Source: Ixodes scapularis
Taxonomy: Eukaryota; Arthropoda; Arachnida; Ixodida; Ixodidae
Assembly (NCBI RefSeq): GCF_016920785.2
Contig: NW_024609958.1
Span: 2,356,001-2,420,000 of the forward strand
Direction: 5' to 3'
Length of the DNA: 64,000 nt
The translations under genes were made by a program, and so were the position numbers. Of the stretch, positions 34,054 through 45,271 are shown piece after piece. The notes under the pieces are model-generated. The model was not told the origin of the DNA, searched no databases, and saw nothing but the letters and a program-made list of their open reading frames with translations. Numbering within the stretch: the first letter of the stretch is position 1; each line of letters opens with the position of its first letter.

Positions 34054-34882
34054 TTAAAGCGGTTATGACACGAAAATTAAACGGATAGATTATTCTTGAA
34101 ATGGAATGCTCATAGGCTACTTAGTATATACACCAAGTTACGCAATTTTTAGAGCTCTGATAATTGCAATATTCAATTTACGAATTTTTATAATTTTCAT
34201 CTGGCGACCAGGCAACACTGCTCAACTTAGTCACACCATGGTGTCCATAAACCACGTGACCATGAACACTCTCTCATTCTAGGCGCCCCCATGATCGCCC
34301 AAGCTTTTCTCGTCGCGGTACGAACAAAACCGCTCAAACAGCTCGGTAAACGGAAAGCTATTCTCGCTCTCGCCCCCCGGCCGGTTGACCTTCCAGCCTG
34401 CCTGCGCCTGCGAGACATTCCCGGACGACGGTGACCACGGCGAACTCGTCGTCGCTGGAACTCGTCGCCAGCGGGTCGCAGTCAGAATGAACAGCTTCCA
34501 ACATCTCTTGATAGCAATCACTCTCATCGCTGCTGCGATCAATGTCGAACACTTCGACAAGGCGATCGATGCCGTAGACGTAATCGTCACAGACCGGGTG
34601 CTGGAAACGTGGAAGGTAAACGAGGAAGCTGAGGCTCGATACGCCAAGAGAGCCAAGTCTGTGAGTGCGTGCAAGGAGACACCGCGCTGGAGGCTGGCTA
34701 CGTCATCAGCCTCCAGGTCCGCCCGGATCTGCCCCTCCGAGGGGCCCGCATATAAATCGATTTATCCACGAAACTATCGCGCCTTTTTCAAAACAAATTT
34801 AGCAGGATTATAGGAACATACAATGGGTCCTAGCAGTATAGTTATGTAATATTTTATTTTTGGCGTGTTATAACCCCTTTAA
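34054..34882. mobile_element. Nested TTAA-flanked TIR element
   Basis: Left edge TTAA then AGCGGTTATGACACG; right edge CGTGTTATAACCCCT then TTAA. The terminal repeats match at 13 of 15 positions, and TTAA on both sides is the duplication made by piggyBac-type and Kolobok-type transposases. The 829-bp body is G+C-rich and carries overlapping open frames on the minus strand near 34358-34720 (for example DIDRSSDESDCYQEMLEAVH), whose coding status is unclear. The element sits inside the larger transposon, so it inserted later. Confidence 0.65.
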
Positions 34883-35115
34883 GGTTCGCCATAATGAAGT
34901 CTATATTATATTCCTACTCCTCCTTTTTGTGTGTTTAAGGTTGGGAGCTTCTTAGTTATGTGACGTGCCGGTTAATTTGGGATAGTGCGAGGATGTATCA
35001 ATATAAATGTTTAGGTTACAATTGTTTGGTGTTACGAAAGCGTCTGTTATGGCCTGCGATCGCGCCCAGTCTGTTGCTTCCAGGCGTCCCGTGGCTCGCC
35101 GTCCGGCTGTTCCCT

Positions 35116-36195
35116 CCCGGCGTCTCCGGTTGCATCCGCCGTTGTTTGGGCTCAAAAGGTCGTGTTCGCTATACACGGCGAACGCGCACGTAATACACGG
35201 CCGGTTTTCTATGTGCTTTCTTTCTATCGACCCTAGAGTCTCGTGCGGGTGGTTGTGTTTCAGTTCGCGCGACCGTGCAGCGGCATATGCAACAATTAAG
35301 CACGAAGGGCGGGCTCGTCTTAGTTCGCATCTTCGATGCTTCGGGCTGCTGTCCTGAGCTACGTGTACTTTATACATGCATTTAGAGCGGTCCACATGTA
35401 TGATTCGAACTCGTGCACAAGTAAAAAAACAGGACCTTATGAGAAGTTCTAAACAAAAAAATGGAAGGCGGCCACACTGCGGCCGTGACCTTGGGCAAAC
35501 ATGTCCACGTGGGGAGGTACATTTCAAAGCGCTGTACTTTTGACGGAAACAAAATGATGCAACATGTTTTTAACGGAACTTAATGAGGATGTAGAGGAGA
35601 GTGATTCCTCCAAATTTTAAAAAGATCGAAGATGGCTTTTTTTTTTAATTGCACGTTGAAGTTGCGGAACTTTTCAATTTCGAATATGTTTGAAGCGCTG
35701 TATATATTTTGCATCACACACTAGAGCAGCAATTTATTTTTTGGTAAAGGACAAGTTTAGGAAGGACATATAAAAAAAGTTTCAGTTTAATATCCTTAAC
35801 ATATAACGACATAACGAGTCACAAAAATGGGGTCAAAACGTTAAAGCAGCCACATCTGTGAATTTGGCACGCGCGATATATAATTTTGAGAATACTGTAA
35901 ACGTTAAAAAATGTAGTAACTATAATCCCCTGCTTTCTGAAAAATATTCAGTTTTTTGGTATATTTAGTTTGCCTATTACATGAAGTCAAACTTGACAGA
36001 ACAGACAAAGCCCGAAAACGGCGTTTCCGTCTTGGGGCAGTCATGTTTTTTTTTTCTTTAGATATATTTGTTTTTTTTTTTTTAAACATTTGTGATTTCG
36101 TTCCTTCCACATATTGGGGAGTAACATATAAAAATATGAAGAAAAACAAAAATGCGAACCGGACTCGCGTGTTCGATCTTATCTGAACACACCCT
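35116..36195 (-). repeat. Right terminal inverted repeat of the 6.46-kb transposon
   Basis: Inverse of 29740-30828, ending ACACACCCT at 36195. Small indels occur only in the T and TA runs, and substitutions are scattered. Confidence 0.85.
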
Positions 36196-37931
36196 GCTAT
36201 CTTAAATCTTGGCTTGTGATTGCGCCTTTGTAGTAGATCATATTATTCGTTTTCTGGAGAGACGCAAACGACGGGCATAACAAATCGCTTGAATATTCCG
36301 CATATCTCACAAAAGCATTTACCCTGTCACCTTGCGAAAAGCGCGAAACACGGAGTCAGCACCGTCCTAAGCTTCCCGTTTTTTATCTGCTTTAGAGCAG
36401 TTTGTACCTGCTAGTAGATATGCCTACTGAAACTGAAACAGGGCAGTGCCAGAGAGAGAGACAAAGTTGAGAAAGCTTGCTCGCTCTCTAATTTCTCAAC
36501 TCTCAAGTGATTGTACCATAATAAATGCACCAACGCGTCTTTCAAAATAAAGAAAGAGCACTACGTTCACAACATAAAAAATGGTCTCAGTACATGCATC
36601 TGTGGGCAGGTAGGAAACCTTGCCCTTATTTATTCACGCCGCATGATTGCCGCAACAAACTCGTTGCAGGACCGAATCATACTCGAGCGGTGTGCGTCGC
36701 TATGCAAACGCAGTCCAACACGAAGCATAAAAAACGGAAGATTTAAGACAACAATCCGGAGTCCATTATTCGATTAAAACAACGTAATTTTGTTGAAAAC
36801 GCCCGCTGCTTCTTACTCACGGTATGTGTCGGGATACTTCCACAGTTTGAAACGGAACGAGGGAAGATTTACTTTTAAAAACGCTCGCTGCGTCCTCCCG
36901 GACCAGCTGGACCGGATCAGCTGACGACGACGGGACTGTACCCGTTGAACCTCCACCACGCAACAAACAATTTGCGCTCCGTGTTAAAAGCGTGGTTCAA
37001 ACAGACCCGGAATACAAAGCACCGCACCACACACGACGAATGTTTCAGCTCTTTTTTGCATCGCCGGGTTGCACCAAACAGAACGAGATCGCCGAAGTCA
37101 ACGCCGCGCTGTCGTGAACCTTGGCTTGTGGTTGCGAACTCGTGGACCCTGTGACTCCCTTCGCTTTCAAAGCACACACGGCGATTACGAATGCTACTTT
37201 CCGTCTTCCAGGAACATCACAGGGGCACTTCTCCGGTCACGTCTTCACTATGTGCTCGCAAACTCCGAAGCTCTATGCGAAGCTTCTCGCGTCCCGTCAA
37301 ACCAAAACAGTAGCGGCGCCATGCGTACTTGCCAGATTTTCTCCGGTCAAACAAAAACAACGAAAGCCAACCGGCGCTTGCTTCCAGCGTACATCGGCGT
37401 TGCGCTTGCGCCGTGGCCAGATCGCTTGCAGTTGAAGGTTAAAGCAAAAACGAAACCAACTGCAATGTCACGTGTTCACATCGAGGACACGCTTTTTATA
37501 TCCATTTTAACTGTTTGGAACGAATAATTAGACCCATAACTTTATTTGTGTCTAAGAAACTGTTATCAGGACTCCTAAACTAAATACAAACATGGGCGAC
37601 ATGAAGCAAGCCGCATTGCCATCGACCAGAAGATGGCGGCGAGCCCGGTAAGCGTGGGTTTCGCCAACGTCCTGCGACATGGCGCAATTGCTTTTGGTGC
37701 ATATCTGTCTCCGAGACATGTTTCTTTCCGCGGCATTTGTCTCGACGGTCCTTTCTAAGTGTGTCCCCAAGCATTCCGGTGCTTCGATAGCCGGCAATGC
37801 CGCGGTCGTCGCCGGGGGCGATGCGTGTTTTCGAGGTCGGCTACACGGTTATGCGTGTATGACCGAACCAAAACACGTTTTTTACAACCTCGCATGATTT
37901 CTGAACGAATTATCCGTTACTCATCGTGTAA
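36196..37931. other. Intergenic; a possible first exon at 37633
   Basis: No repeat limits. At 37626-37645 the sequence ATGGCGGCGAGCCCG is followed by a GTAAGCG donor-like site, and the unspliced frame reads MAASPVSVGFANVLRHGAIA and 21 more residues before a stop. An overlapping 72-codon frame starts at 37679. No downstream exon was identified. Confidence 0.3.
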
Positions 37932-38291
37932 CCCTACTGAAAATTCTCATTTGTATGAGAAATTTCTTGTGTCCAATAAACACATATGAATCATACAAGA
38001 TATATAAGAACATATAAGAACATATAAGAACCGTATAAGAACCATATAAGAACTATATAAGAACTATATAATATATATGAGAACACACAAGCACCATATG
38101 AGAAACTAGTGGGAACTTTCTTATAAGTTTCTTATGGGGTTCTTATATATCTTATATAATTCTTATATAGTTCTCATATAATACTTATATGGTTCTTATA
38201 TGTTCTTGTATGTTCTTATATATCTTGTATGATTCATATGTGTTTATTGGACACAAGAAATTTCTCATACAAATGACTTTTTTTACTAGGG
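37932..38291. mobile_element. Foldback (snapback) element of 360 bp
   Basis: From CCCTACTG at 37932 to the inverse AGTAGGG-like TACTAGGG at 38291, the two halves are inverted copies: TCATTTGTATGAGAAATTTC at 37947 against its exact inverse ending at 38276, continuing through ACACATATGAATCATACAAG. The centre is a run of about ten TATAAGAAC/GTTCTTATA units that are themselves near-palindromic. There is no coding capacity. It is a foldback MITE, with target duplication undecided. Confidence 0.8.
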
Positions 38292-38391
38292 AAATTTATG
38301 GTAATTTGTGTAAATGGCGTGTTTTTCACCCCAAATATTCGCGAAATACACGGGACTTGCTAACAGTGTGTAGCCGATTACTCTCCCAATT

Positions 38392-38860
38392 ACAATGTTT
38401 CAGCAGATCAGAAAAAACTTGTTTGGTCCGTTCCCACCATTGACGCAAGGAAACCGGTGGACCATCGTCACTACCGATTACCTCACAACGTATACCGAGA
38501 CAAAAGCACTCCCGTCGGTAACCGTAGTGGAAATAGCCAAGTTCTTCGTCGAAGACATCGTCCTCAGGCACAGTGCCCCCGAAGGACTGATTACAGAGAG
38601 GTGATTGTCGTTTTTACCACAGCTAACTCAGGAGATCCTCCGGCGCAGCCACAACAGCCATCATCGAACGACGGCGTACCATTCGCAGACGAGCGGGCTG
38701 ACAGAGCGACTAAACGAGGCCATCGCCTAAATGATCTCCATGGACGTGGACGTGGAACACAAGACGTGGAATGAGATGTCCTACGTCTCGTTTGTGTACA
38801 ACACCCCTCGATCTCATGATACTAATGGCTTACGAACGAAGATCGAGAGATTCCCAGATC
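38392..38860 (+). pseudogene. Second Ty3/Gypsy integrase remnant, frameshifted
   Basis: A 70-codon frame gives NLFGPFPPLTQGNRWTIVTT then DYLTTYTETKALP and VVEIAKFFVEDIVLRHSAPE, the first half of a Gypsy integrase core. The first catalytic aspartate, normally in IDLLGPFP, is asparagine here (KNLFGPF). After ITER a small deletion shifts frame; fragments resembling TAYHSQTSGLTERLNEAIA and VYNTPRSHDT follow at about 38660-38820 with a further stop. It is a dead copy of a family different from the one at 27.5 kb. Confidence 0.75.
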
Positions 38861-40238
38861 GGGAGTAATTGCAGTTTATTCGGTCGGACAACTTGTCTAC
38901 GTAAGGAATTTCAGCGGAAGTCGGGCCTTGCATGAAACACTTTGGTAGAAAAGGCTCTATGTTGGTTGACCAGAAGGTGTCATCTCTCTGAATACGTTGG
39001 ATATCAATGCCCTTGAGTGTAAATATAACTAAATCACAAAACTCTCTTTGTGTATTGTGTAACTGCCCTTGTATTTGATAGTAGAAGCTATGGGGGTGAT
39101 TTGGACCTTTCACACCAGGCTCCTTTTTCTTATTTTTCGCCTCATACTCCTTTGCGGTTTAAGTATGCTTCAAGAACCATTTGGAACGGGGACACTTTAC
39201 GTCAACAAGGCCATTCGTTCCAAGTAGTCAATCAGGGAATGCTGCTAGAAATCCGTCCCTCCTATTAGCGAATAAGCCGCACTTCTGCACAGTGCAGTTT
39301 TCCTGTTCCACGTACAGTTGTAAAGCAGCAGCATCATTGATTCTACCATATTCTGTTGCGGGTGAAGAAAGTCTTGAAACAAGTCTGGCACTCTACGTTG
39401 TGGTTTGACACCCACTAATGTCGTCGTCCTTATAGAGCCTCATCATTTAATCATTACCTCGTCAGCTCATATTGCTCTTCATCAACAGTAAGTACAATAG
39501 GCTACCGCCATATTACAATCCAAGAATTTAAAAATTGAGTCGTTCAGTCCTTCAACAAGTTTATTATTTATATAATGTGATTACGTTACATTACCCCGAG
39601 ACGATCGACGTCCATCGTCGATCTTCATATACTTATACCTGTATGTAAATTAGACGCACAAGGGAGGGGGGGGGGGGGGGGGGGTTCGGTGGCCGAGTGC
39701 ATGGTCCAGCGCGCACCAGCTCGGAGCACTTGGAGCGAGAGCTCGCGCTGCAGAAGCCACCCCGCCCCTGCCCGTTTCAGTCTGGAAGAGTATCCTACCG
39801 GCGTGCGGTTGTGTATCACTACTGCGTGGTGCACGTCGAAGACCCCAGGTTTGCGGTTGTACCGCACTGGCTAAATTGCTCATCTACAGCTGAGAGTCAG
39901 ACGCCCACTAAGGCGGACTAACTTCCGGCTGTATAAACATACACACAACAATTTGCAATTAGACGCATAATAACAAAGAACACAGCGTGCCGCCTCTTTT
40001 CTTTGGATGCATTGTTTTAAACCAGCGCAAGCTCGCGCGTTCTCTCTTTTGAGACGGTTAGAACGGTCGCACATAAAACCCGCGTTTCTCCTACCCGGAC
40101 GCTTCCTCCTCTCATTATCTGTAGTTGGTTATAACTAAATAAGCTATAATAATGGTGTACTATTCATATTCACTTTCAGTTTCAGTCAGGGAGAAAGCGT
40201 TTCGCGGGAATTAGAGCAAATAAATTAGCTGCGCTTAG
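38861..40238. other. Intergenic; G run and tRNA-like start
   Basis: A 19-base G run at 39666-39684 is followed by GGTGGCCGAGTGCATGG, a box-A-like sequence that may be a SINE head. No box B at the right spacing was found. No gene supported. Confidence 0.35.
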
Positions 40239-41046
40239 AGTATCAGCACTCTCTTCCCCGACAGTGTTGTGAGCGCCACCATTCTGGTGCTTGTGCAGAG
40301 CAGACGCAACTGCCGATCGTCATGATTCAAAAGTGCGACATCCTCAGCATTAGATTGGGTGTAAGAAAGCTCATGTAATGTTGCTTTGCAGAGCAGGCGC
40401 AACTGCCGATTGTCATGATTCAAAAGTGCGACATCCTCAGCATTAGATTTGGTGTTAGAAAGCTCATGTAATGTTGCTTTGCTTTGTCGCACACTGTTTA
40501 AAGTGGAGGACGGAAAAGCGTTTCTTGTGATTTCAGATAAAGCCTCAAATAACTGGCAACCATGATTTTAGGCCACATTAAGGCCAAGTGTCGCTACTCT
40601 GACGCGTAGCTTATTTAACATTTTAATGAAACTATTCATGCTCTTGTTCAAAAGGCTTGTAATACCTGGAGGGGCCATGACGTAAGCCCCGTGGATTCCA
40701 CAAGCCGCTACCTTTCGACACCTGCCTCTTCCTCATTGTTCCCGCTTGTGCCAGTAAATTAGCTATGGTTCAGAGTAACGACACTTGGCCATATTGTGGC
40801 TTAAAATCATGGTTGCCAGTTACCTGAAGCTTCATCTAAAATCACAGGAAACGCTTTTCCGTCCCCCACAAATGTTTAAACAACCCGCGACAGAGTATTG
40901 CAATATTGCATCAGCTTCCTAGTACCGCATCTAATGCTGAGGAAGTCGTACTTTTGGATCATGACGATCGGCAGTTGCGTTTGCTCTGAACAGGACCCAA
41001 AATGGCGGTGCCCAAAACAATTTTGGGGAACGGAGTGCCGATACTT
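40239..41046. mobile_element. Long-armed foldback element
   Basis: Left arm 40239-40602 and right arm 40771-41046 are inverted copies at roughly 80 percent identity, starting AGTATCAGCAC / AGTATCGGCAC at the outer edges and reaching AAGTGTCG.TACTCTG at the inner edges, around a 168-bp centre. The left arm is longer because of a 93-bp tandem duplication. No transposase is present. Confidence 0.8.
40295..40480. repeat. 93-bp tandem duplication within a foldback arm
   Basis: GCAGAGCAGACGCAACTGCC... starting at 40295 repeats from 40388 with few changes. The right arm has a single copy, so the duplication arose after insertion or in the source copy's left arm only. Confidence 0.85.
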
Positions 41047-43440
41047 TATAGCTCATTTAGTGAGTCTAGGCATGAAGTGAACTCGGGTATATTATTTTCC
41101 TCTTCGTCTTTATTCTTTATTGATTTCAATCATATCGAATAATGAACTCATATTATATCACGCTACGCGTGTGTAATTATTTGTCTTAGATTTATTAACC
41201 TGACCCAGTACTTAAACCATTCATTTGTCGATAATAAATCTTCCAATATATTTTTTAAATGTGAAGGTGAAAAGACACGGAGATTGATGATGATGCAGAC
41301 GCCAACGCCGCCCTCGGAAATTTTTTGAACACTAGAAATCAGCAGTTTGTCGGCCATCTGCCAAGTAGCGCAACAAAACAACCAAACAATTTTTAATTTT
41401 TTTTAAAATTAGCTAGGCTCTAAACCTATTAAGAAATCAAAGCAAGATCATTGTGAAAATTTAATACCTCGCAATGTATATCTATTTCAAACAATAAATG
41501 TTATTAGATGCCAATAAATCTGTTTGATGTCCAAAAAAAGATATGCGTCAAAAACAGGTAAGTTTGAAGGGCTCAGGAGCGTTATGACTTTGAAAATGAA
41601 AAAAAGCCATCGTCCATCTCTTGGGCAACCATTGTAGCTCTAAATGTTATAAAAAATTGTATCATAGTTTAATTATTTCCGCAGCGGCATTTGAGGTACC
41701 ATGACTCGAAGCACAAAAAAGTGCTACGTTTGATATAAAATATCTAAACAAAAAAAAAATTACACAAAACTAAATTTTCTTTTTGCATATTACCAATTAT
41801 AAGTACTGATCTGTAGCTAATTTCATTGCCATAGCGCTTGTCATTAAAAACATAATTGTGCTGAAAAATGTCAATTTTAGGGCAATATTTAGAGGGATGA
41901 AAAAAATCCAAGTAGTGCAAATACCAAAAAAGTGTATCGTTACATTCTGCTCCAACATCATCTTAACAAAACTGCTATATTGGAACCGTGCTATCTTTAA
42001 TGGATCGTTCATAAAACATGAACTAGCGAAGCAGGTGAGGGTCCGCGCCATCACATTCGCAACGCTACAAACGCGCGTGAACAGTAAAAACCAACACATA
42101 CATAATATCAAATGAAAGAGGATTACATTACCTTTCGAATGACATCAATCCCACAAAACAGTGTTTAAAAGGAGATGAGTAACGACCTGCCAAAAAGTAC
42201 CTAAACTGCCACATTCAGTGGGACCGTGGCATTAAACAAAAGAAAATCTGTTAAATTGAATGCACCACCCGTTCAGGCGGCCCGGCCGAGCCGACGCGAC
42301 CTGGACCCAGCCGCCATGTTTGTTTGGTGGTGGCGCCCCCTATAGGTCGCTGGAATCGCGAATAGGCGGCGCACTGGTCAGGCAAAATAGCGAACAAAAG
42401 GAGGTCGTTCTCGTCGTCCAGCACACGGACCACCAGAAATTCCTCGCACTGCTGCATAAAATCGGTGTTACATATGAAAGCAAAGCGATTTTTCGACGGT
42501 AGAAACCTTCTTCTATGTTCAGTGCGTAGGGATCACACGGCGGAAGCATAAAAATAGTTACTGGAAACGATGTTTGTTTCTATGCTGCCTATGAGAACCA
42601 AGCAGCGAGAGCAGACACAGAATCAAAACAACCTCCTTTGAGCTTCTAGGCGTTGCCGCTACGCGGCGTCGATTTCGCTGCAGTCGCCAATACTCCGTTC
42701 ATCCTTAAAGGAACCCTGAAATGATCTTTTTACTTTTTCCAAATAACTTTCAAATTAAACCTTCAATGTTCACTGAACGTCGAACCGGCATCCGTTTCCG
42801 TATGGGTTTATTCACTTCTACACGACAAATTATTGAAATATTAAGTTTTTCTTCCTTTTCAGCTCACTGGAAAACAAGCCGCGGCGTAATTTTGACGGTC
42901 GTGACGTGCGCCTTCACCGGATCCGAAAATACTCTGGGCAGTCGGAGAATAGGAGCGTTAACGGCGAGCTGGCGAGTGTGCCGGCAGGTTTTACCACAGG
43001 GTTTTATAACACTGATGGCGCCGAAGCCACTGACATATTTTCTGAATCGGCGCCTCTCATCACCGCGATAGCCATGGACACACCGGAGCGAAATTCAATG
43101 AGATATGTTGCGCAACAGCGATAACAATGGCATGGTCCCATACACCGGTACGAAGCGCAGCAGGTCGTCAGCACGACAGCCGTTTCCGTGGCATCTCTAA
43201 AAAGCAGGAGACGCGCTGTCACTCACTGGCGTAGCAAAAAAATGCCCAGAGTTTTCTATAAAGCTCAAGCTTTATAAACTTTTATTTTTCCGGAATAGGC
43301 TCTCAGTGCAGAGTGGATGAAAAAACAAAGAGATATATATATATACAGTAGGCCGTCTTGGACGATCACGACTTTAAAACATGACTTTATTCATAGTGCA
43401 AATCTCACGACACGCCTCTTCTACGATTGCAAAAGACTAT
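41047..43440. other. Intergenic; one TTAAAGGAACCCTGAA terminus
   Basis: A+T-rich to about 42.2 kb. TTAAAGGAACCCTGAAATGATC at about 42706 looks like the left end of a TTAA-targeting MITE family; its right end was not found. Open frames of about 100 codons at 41797-42115 overlap on both strands and are not supported. Confidence 0.35.
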
Positions 43441-43448
43441 GTATAGTC

Positions 43449-43584
43449 TGTGAAAACTCAAGAACTGACAACCGTTTCGCTGGTGTCCATACCCGTTCTA
43501 ACCCGCGCTCGTCATGAGCCCGACCTATAGCCTCACCCGCCTCACAAGCCATCTTTATTCTTCTCTTTTCGATAAATCCCCACA
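43449..43584 (+). repeat. LTR-like direct repeat, copy 1
   Basis: TGTGAAAACTCAAGAACTGACA...GTTTCGCTGGTGTC...CCCGTTCTAACCCGCGCTC.TCATGAGC...AATAAATC...ACA is repeated at 45250-45383 in the same orientation at about 80 percent identity. TG start, ACA end and an internal ATAAA suggest short LTRs, but a 1.7-kb interior without pol makes this a defective element at best. Confidence 0.5.
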
Positions 43585-45249
43585 TCATTTCCCCTTTCGG
43601 AGGGGGGGGGGGGGGGGGGGGGGAGGAGGAGGAGAAGGAGGAGGGGGGAAGAAGGAAGTTTCTTTTGCAGGTGGTTTTCATTGGTCGCCTTTCAGAGCAG
43701 ACGCCATGATTGTGGAGTTCTTTGGGAGGTGGCATAATGATGCTGTGCGTCCAGTCGCTGCACAGCCTCCGTCAACGATAGGGTTCTGTTGGGAGCAGTG
43801 GCCTCTGCAAGTGATGCTAGAGTGGCCAGGACAGACGTGCTTCCTTGATCACCACTCGCCGTTGGGGGCCGTCGGTGAGGCCTTGGCGACGGGCGGTGGC
43901 CTCCCGTCGTCTTCAGAATAGTCTATCGTCGCGCAGGGATTTGATGTCTTCTAACGTGGACGTAGCGGAACCGCTTGAGTCTTTTTTTTGCTTGTGAGGG
44001 TATCAGGTTTAACGCTGTGGTTACATCTCGTCGTCGCTAAGTCTGACATTAGCCAATTCTGGTGGTAAAGTTAGTGTTGGGCGCAGGAGTTCGGGGCAGG
44101 CCCGGCTGACATTAACAAAGGCGGCCTCGATGTCGTCAGGTATACCTGCCCTTATATATAAGGGCAGGTATAGGCCCGCGATCCAGCCAGCACCAGCGTT
44201 GGCTGGCGGTCGTCTCGGTGGCGGTGAAGTGCTCCTTGAAGATGTTGTTCGCATGAAATGAGTGGGTCGTGTTAAAGTTCACTGATGTTGGTGTATTCTT
44301 CCTACTCGTAGGCGGCGGGCGGGTCTGCAGCACAGCGTTCCGTTACTGTCCGTCGCCGAAGGGATGGGGAACGCCCTCTGGTGCAGACCCTTTTGGCACT
44401 TGAGGTTCGTGCTCCCAGGCCATCCGGTACGCGAATGTGACGATTCGCCGGGCCTCCATGACGCACCAGGTGCAAGCCTCGGCAGTGCGGCGCCGTCGCT
44501 GACGGCGGCAATGTCGCTTGGCGCTGCAAGAGTGGCCCCGTGGGTTGGATTGGGGGCGTAGGGAGGATCGGGGGCGTAGGGAGGATCGGGAGCGGCTTCG
44601 TGATCGCCCAAATTAATGGGTGTTGCTGCGCCGAGGTGGCATGCCTGAATAGAAAATAACCATGAGCAACACTGTAAAAAAAAAAGTAAATTAACAGCCT
44701 TTTTCAGAACTGGAAAGCGCCATGAGAGTCGCGCGCGGGCAAAACGCCATAGGGGCGGCATGACGGCGGCGGCATAAGCAACATTCGCTCTAGGAATAGT
44801 TTTCTTGTTGACAGATGTGTCATGTTTTGTGCAATTGGTGCGAATGCGGGGAACTCTTTCCTTGGGTCGTCCATCACGGGCAGTGAAGTGACCGAACGTT
44901 ACGGTTTTCTGCCTTGCTTCTACGGGTCAGGTTACGAGGCAAACAGCAGGGCCTTATGACTGTCATGCTCGTGATACCTAGTTAATGTTTTGACCGTAAT
45001 GAAAGACAACGGTAATTGTACCGGCATCACAAATTTGACGTCAATATCTAGTACTTTGACGGGATTCTTTTTTACAGTGAACGATCCTTCCGGTGGCGAA
45101 AAATGGCAGGGGACTGAGTTCGTTAGGGTATCCTTAAAGGGTGACATCTCTAGAAACAAACGGCTTCAGACCACAAATGTTAACACTCAAGAACTGACAA
45201 TTTTGTCAGTTCTTGAGTCTCCACATTGGGGCTCCACGTTGGGCGCCAA
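43585..45249. other. Region between the two LTR-like repeats
   Basis: Contains a 22-base G run (43602-43623), a perfect 32-bp palindrome (44141-44172), an 18-bp tandem repeat at about 44545-44592 and a G+C-rich segment with a minus-strand frame of 160 codons (44279-44761) that is proline-rich because of the tandem repeat. No retrotransposon protein is recognisable. Confidence 0.4.
44141..44172. repeat. Perfect 32-bp palindrome
   Basis: TATACCTGCCCTTATA and its exact inverse are joined without a loop. Confidence 0.9.
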
Positions 45250-45271
45250 TGTGGAGACTCAAGAACTGACA
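45186..45271. repeat. Nested hairpins over the start of an LTR-like repeat
   Basis: A 26-bp perfect inverted repeat (45204-45229 with 45246-45271) encloses CTCCACGTTGGGCG. Its left arm also pairs with a further copy of ACTCAAGAACTGACA at about 45186-45200. Three copies of the CTCAAGAACTGAC core therefore lie in 86 bp in alternating orientation. Confidence 0.85.

Larger units (their letters stand above)
29740..36195 (-). mobile_element. 6.46-kb DNA transposon with 1.08-kb terminal inverted repeats
   Basis: Outer ends are AGGGTGTGTTCAGATAAGAT at 29740 and its exact inverse at 36195. Inverted arms run 29740-30828 and 35116-36195 with only scattered differences. One long minus-strand transposase frame lies between them. 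The flanks ACCAT and GCTAT are a possible 5-bp duplication with two mismatches, so the target-site size is undecided. Long arms, a single transposase and little arm divergence suggest a young cut-and-paste element. I cannot place it in a named superfamily with confidence. Confidence 0.85.

Noticed and set aside
37981..38245. CRISPR-like regularly spaced TATAAGAAC units
   Set aside because: Units are 9-10 bp with no spacers and lie in a foldback element of a eukaryotic genome.
44279..44761. 160-codon minus-strand frame, proline-rich
   Set aside because: The repeated PDPPYAP segment is produced by an 18-bp tandem repeat, and no splice or start context supports a gene.
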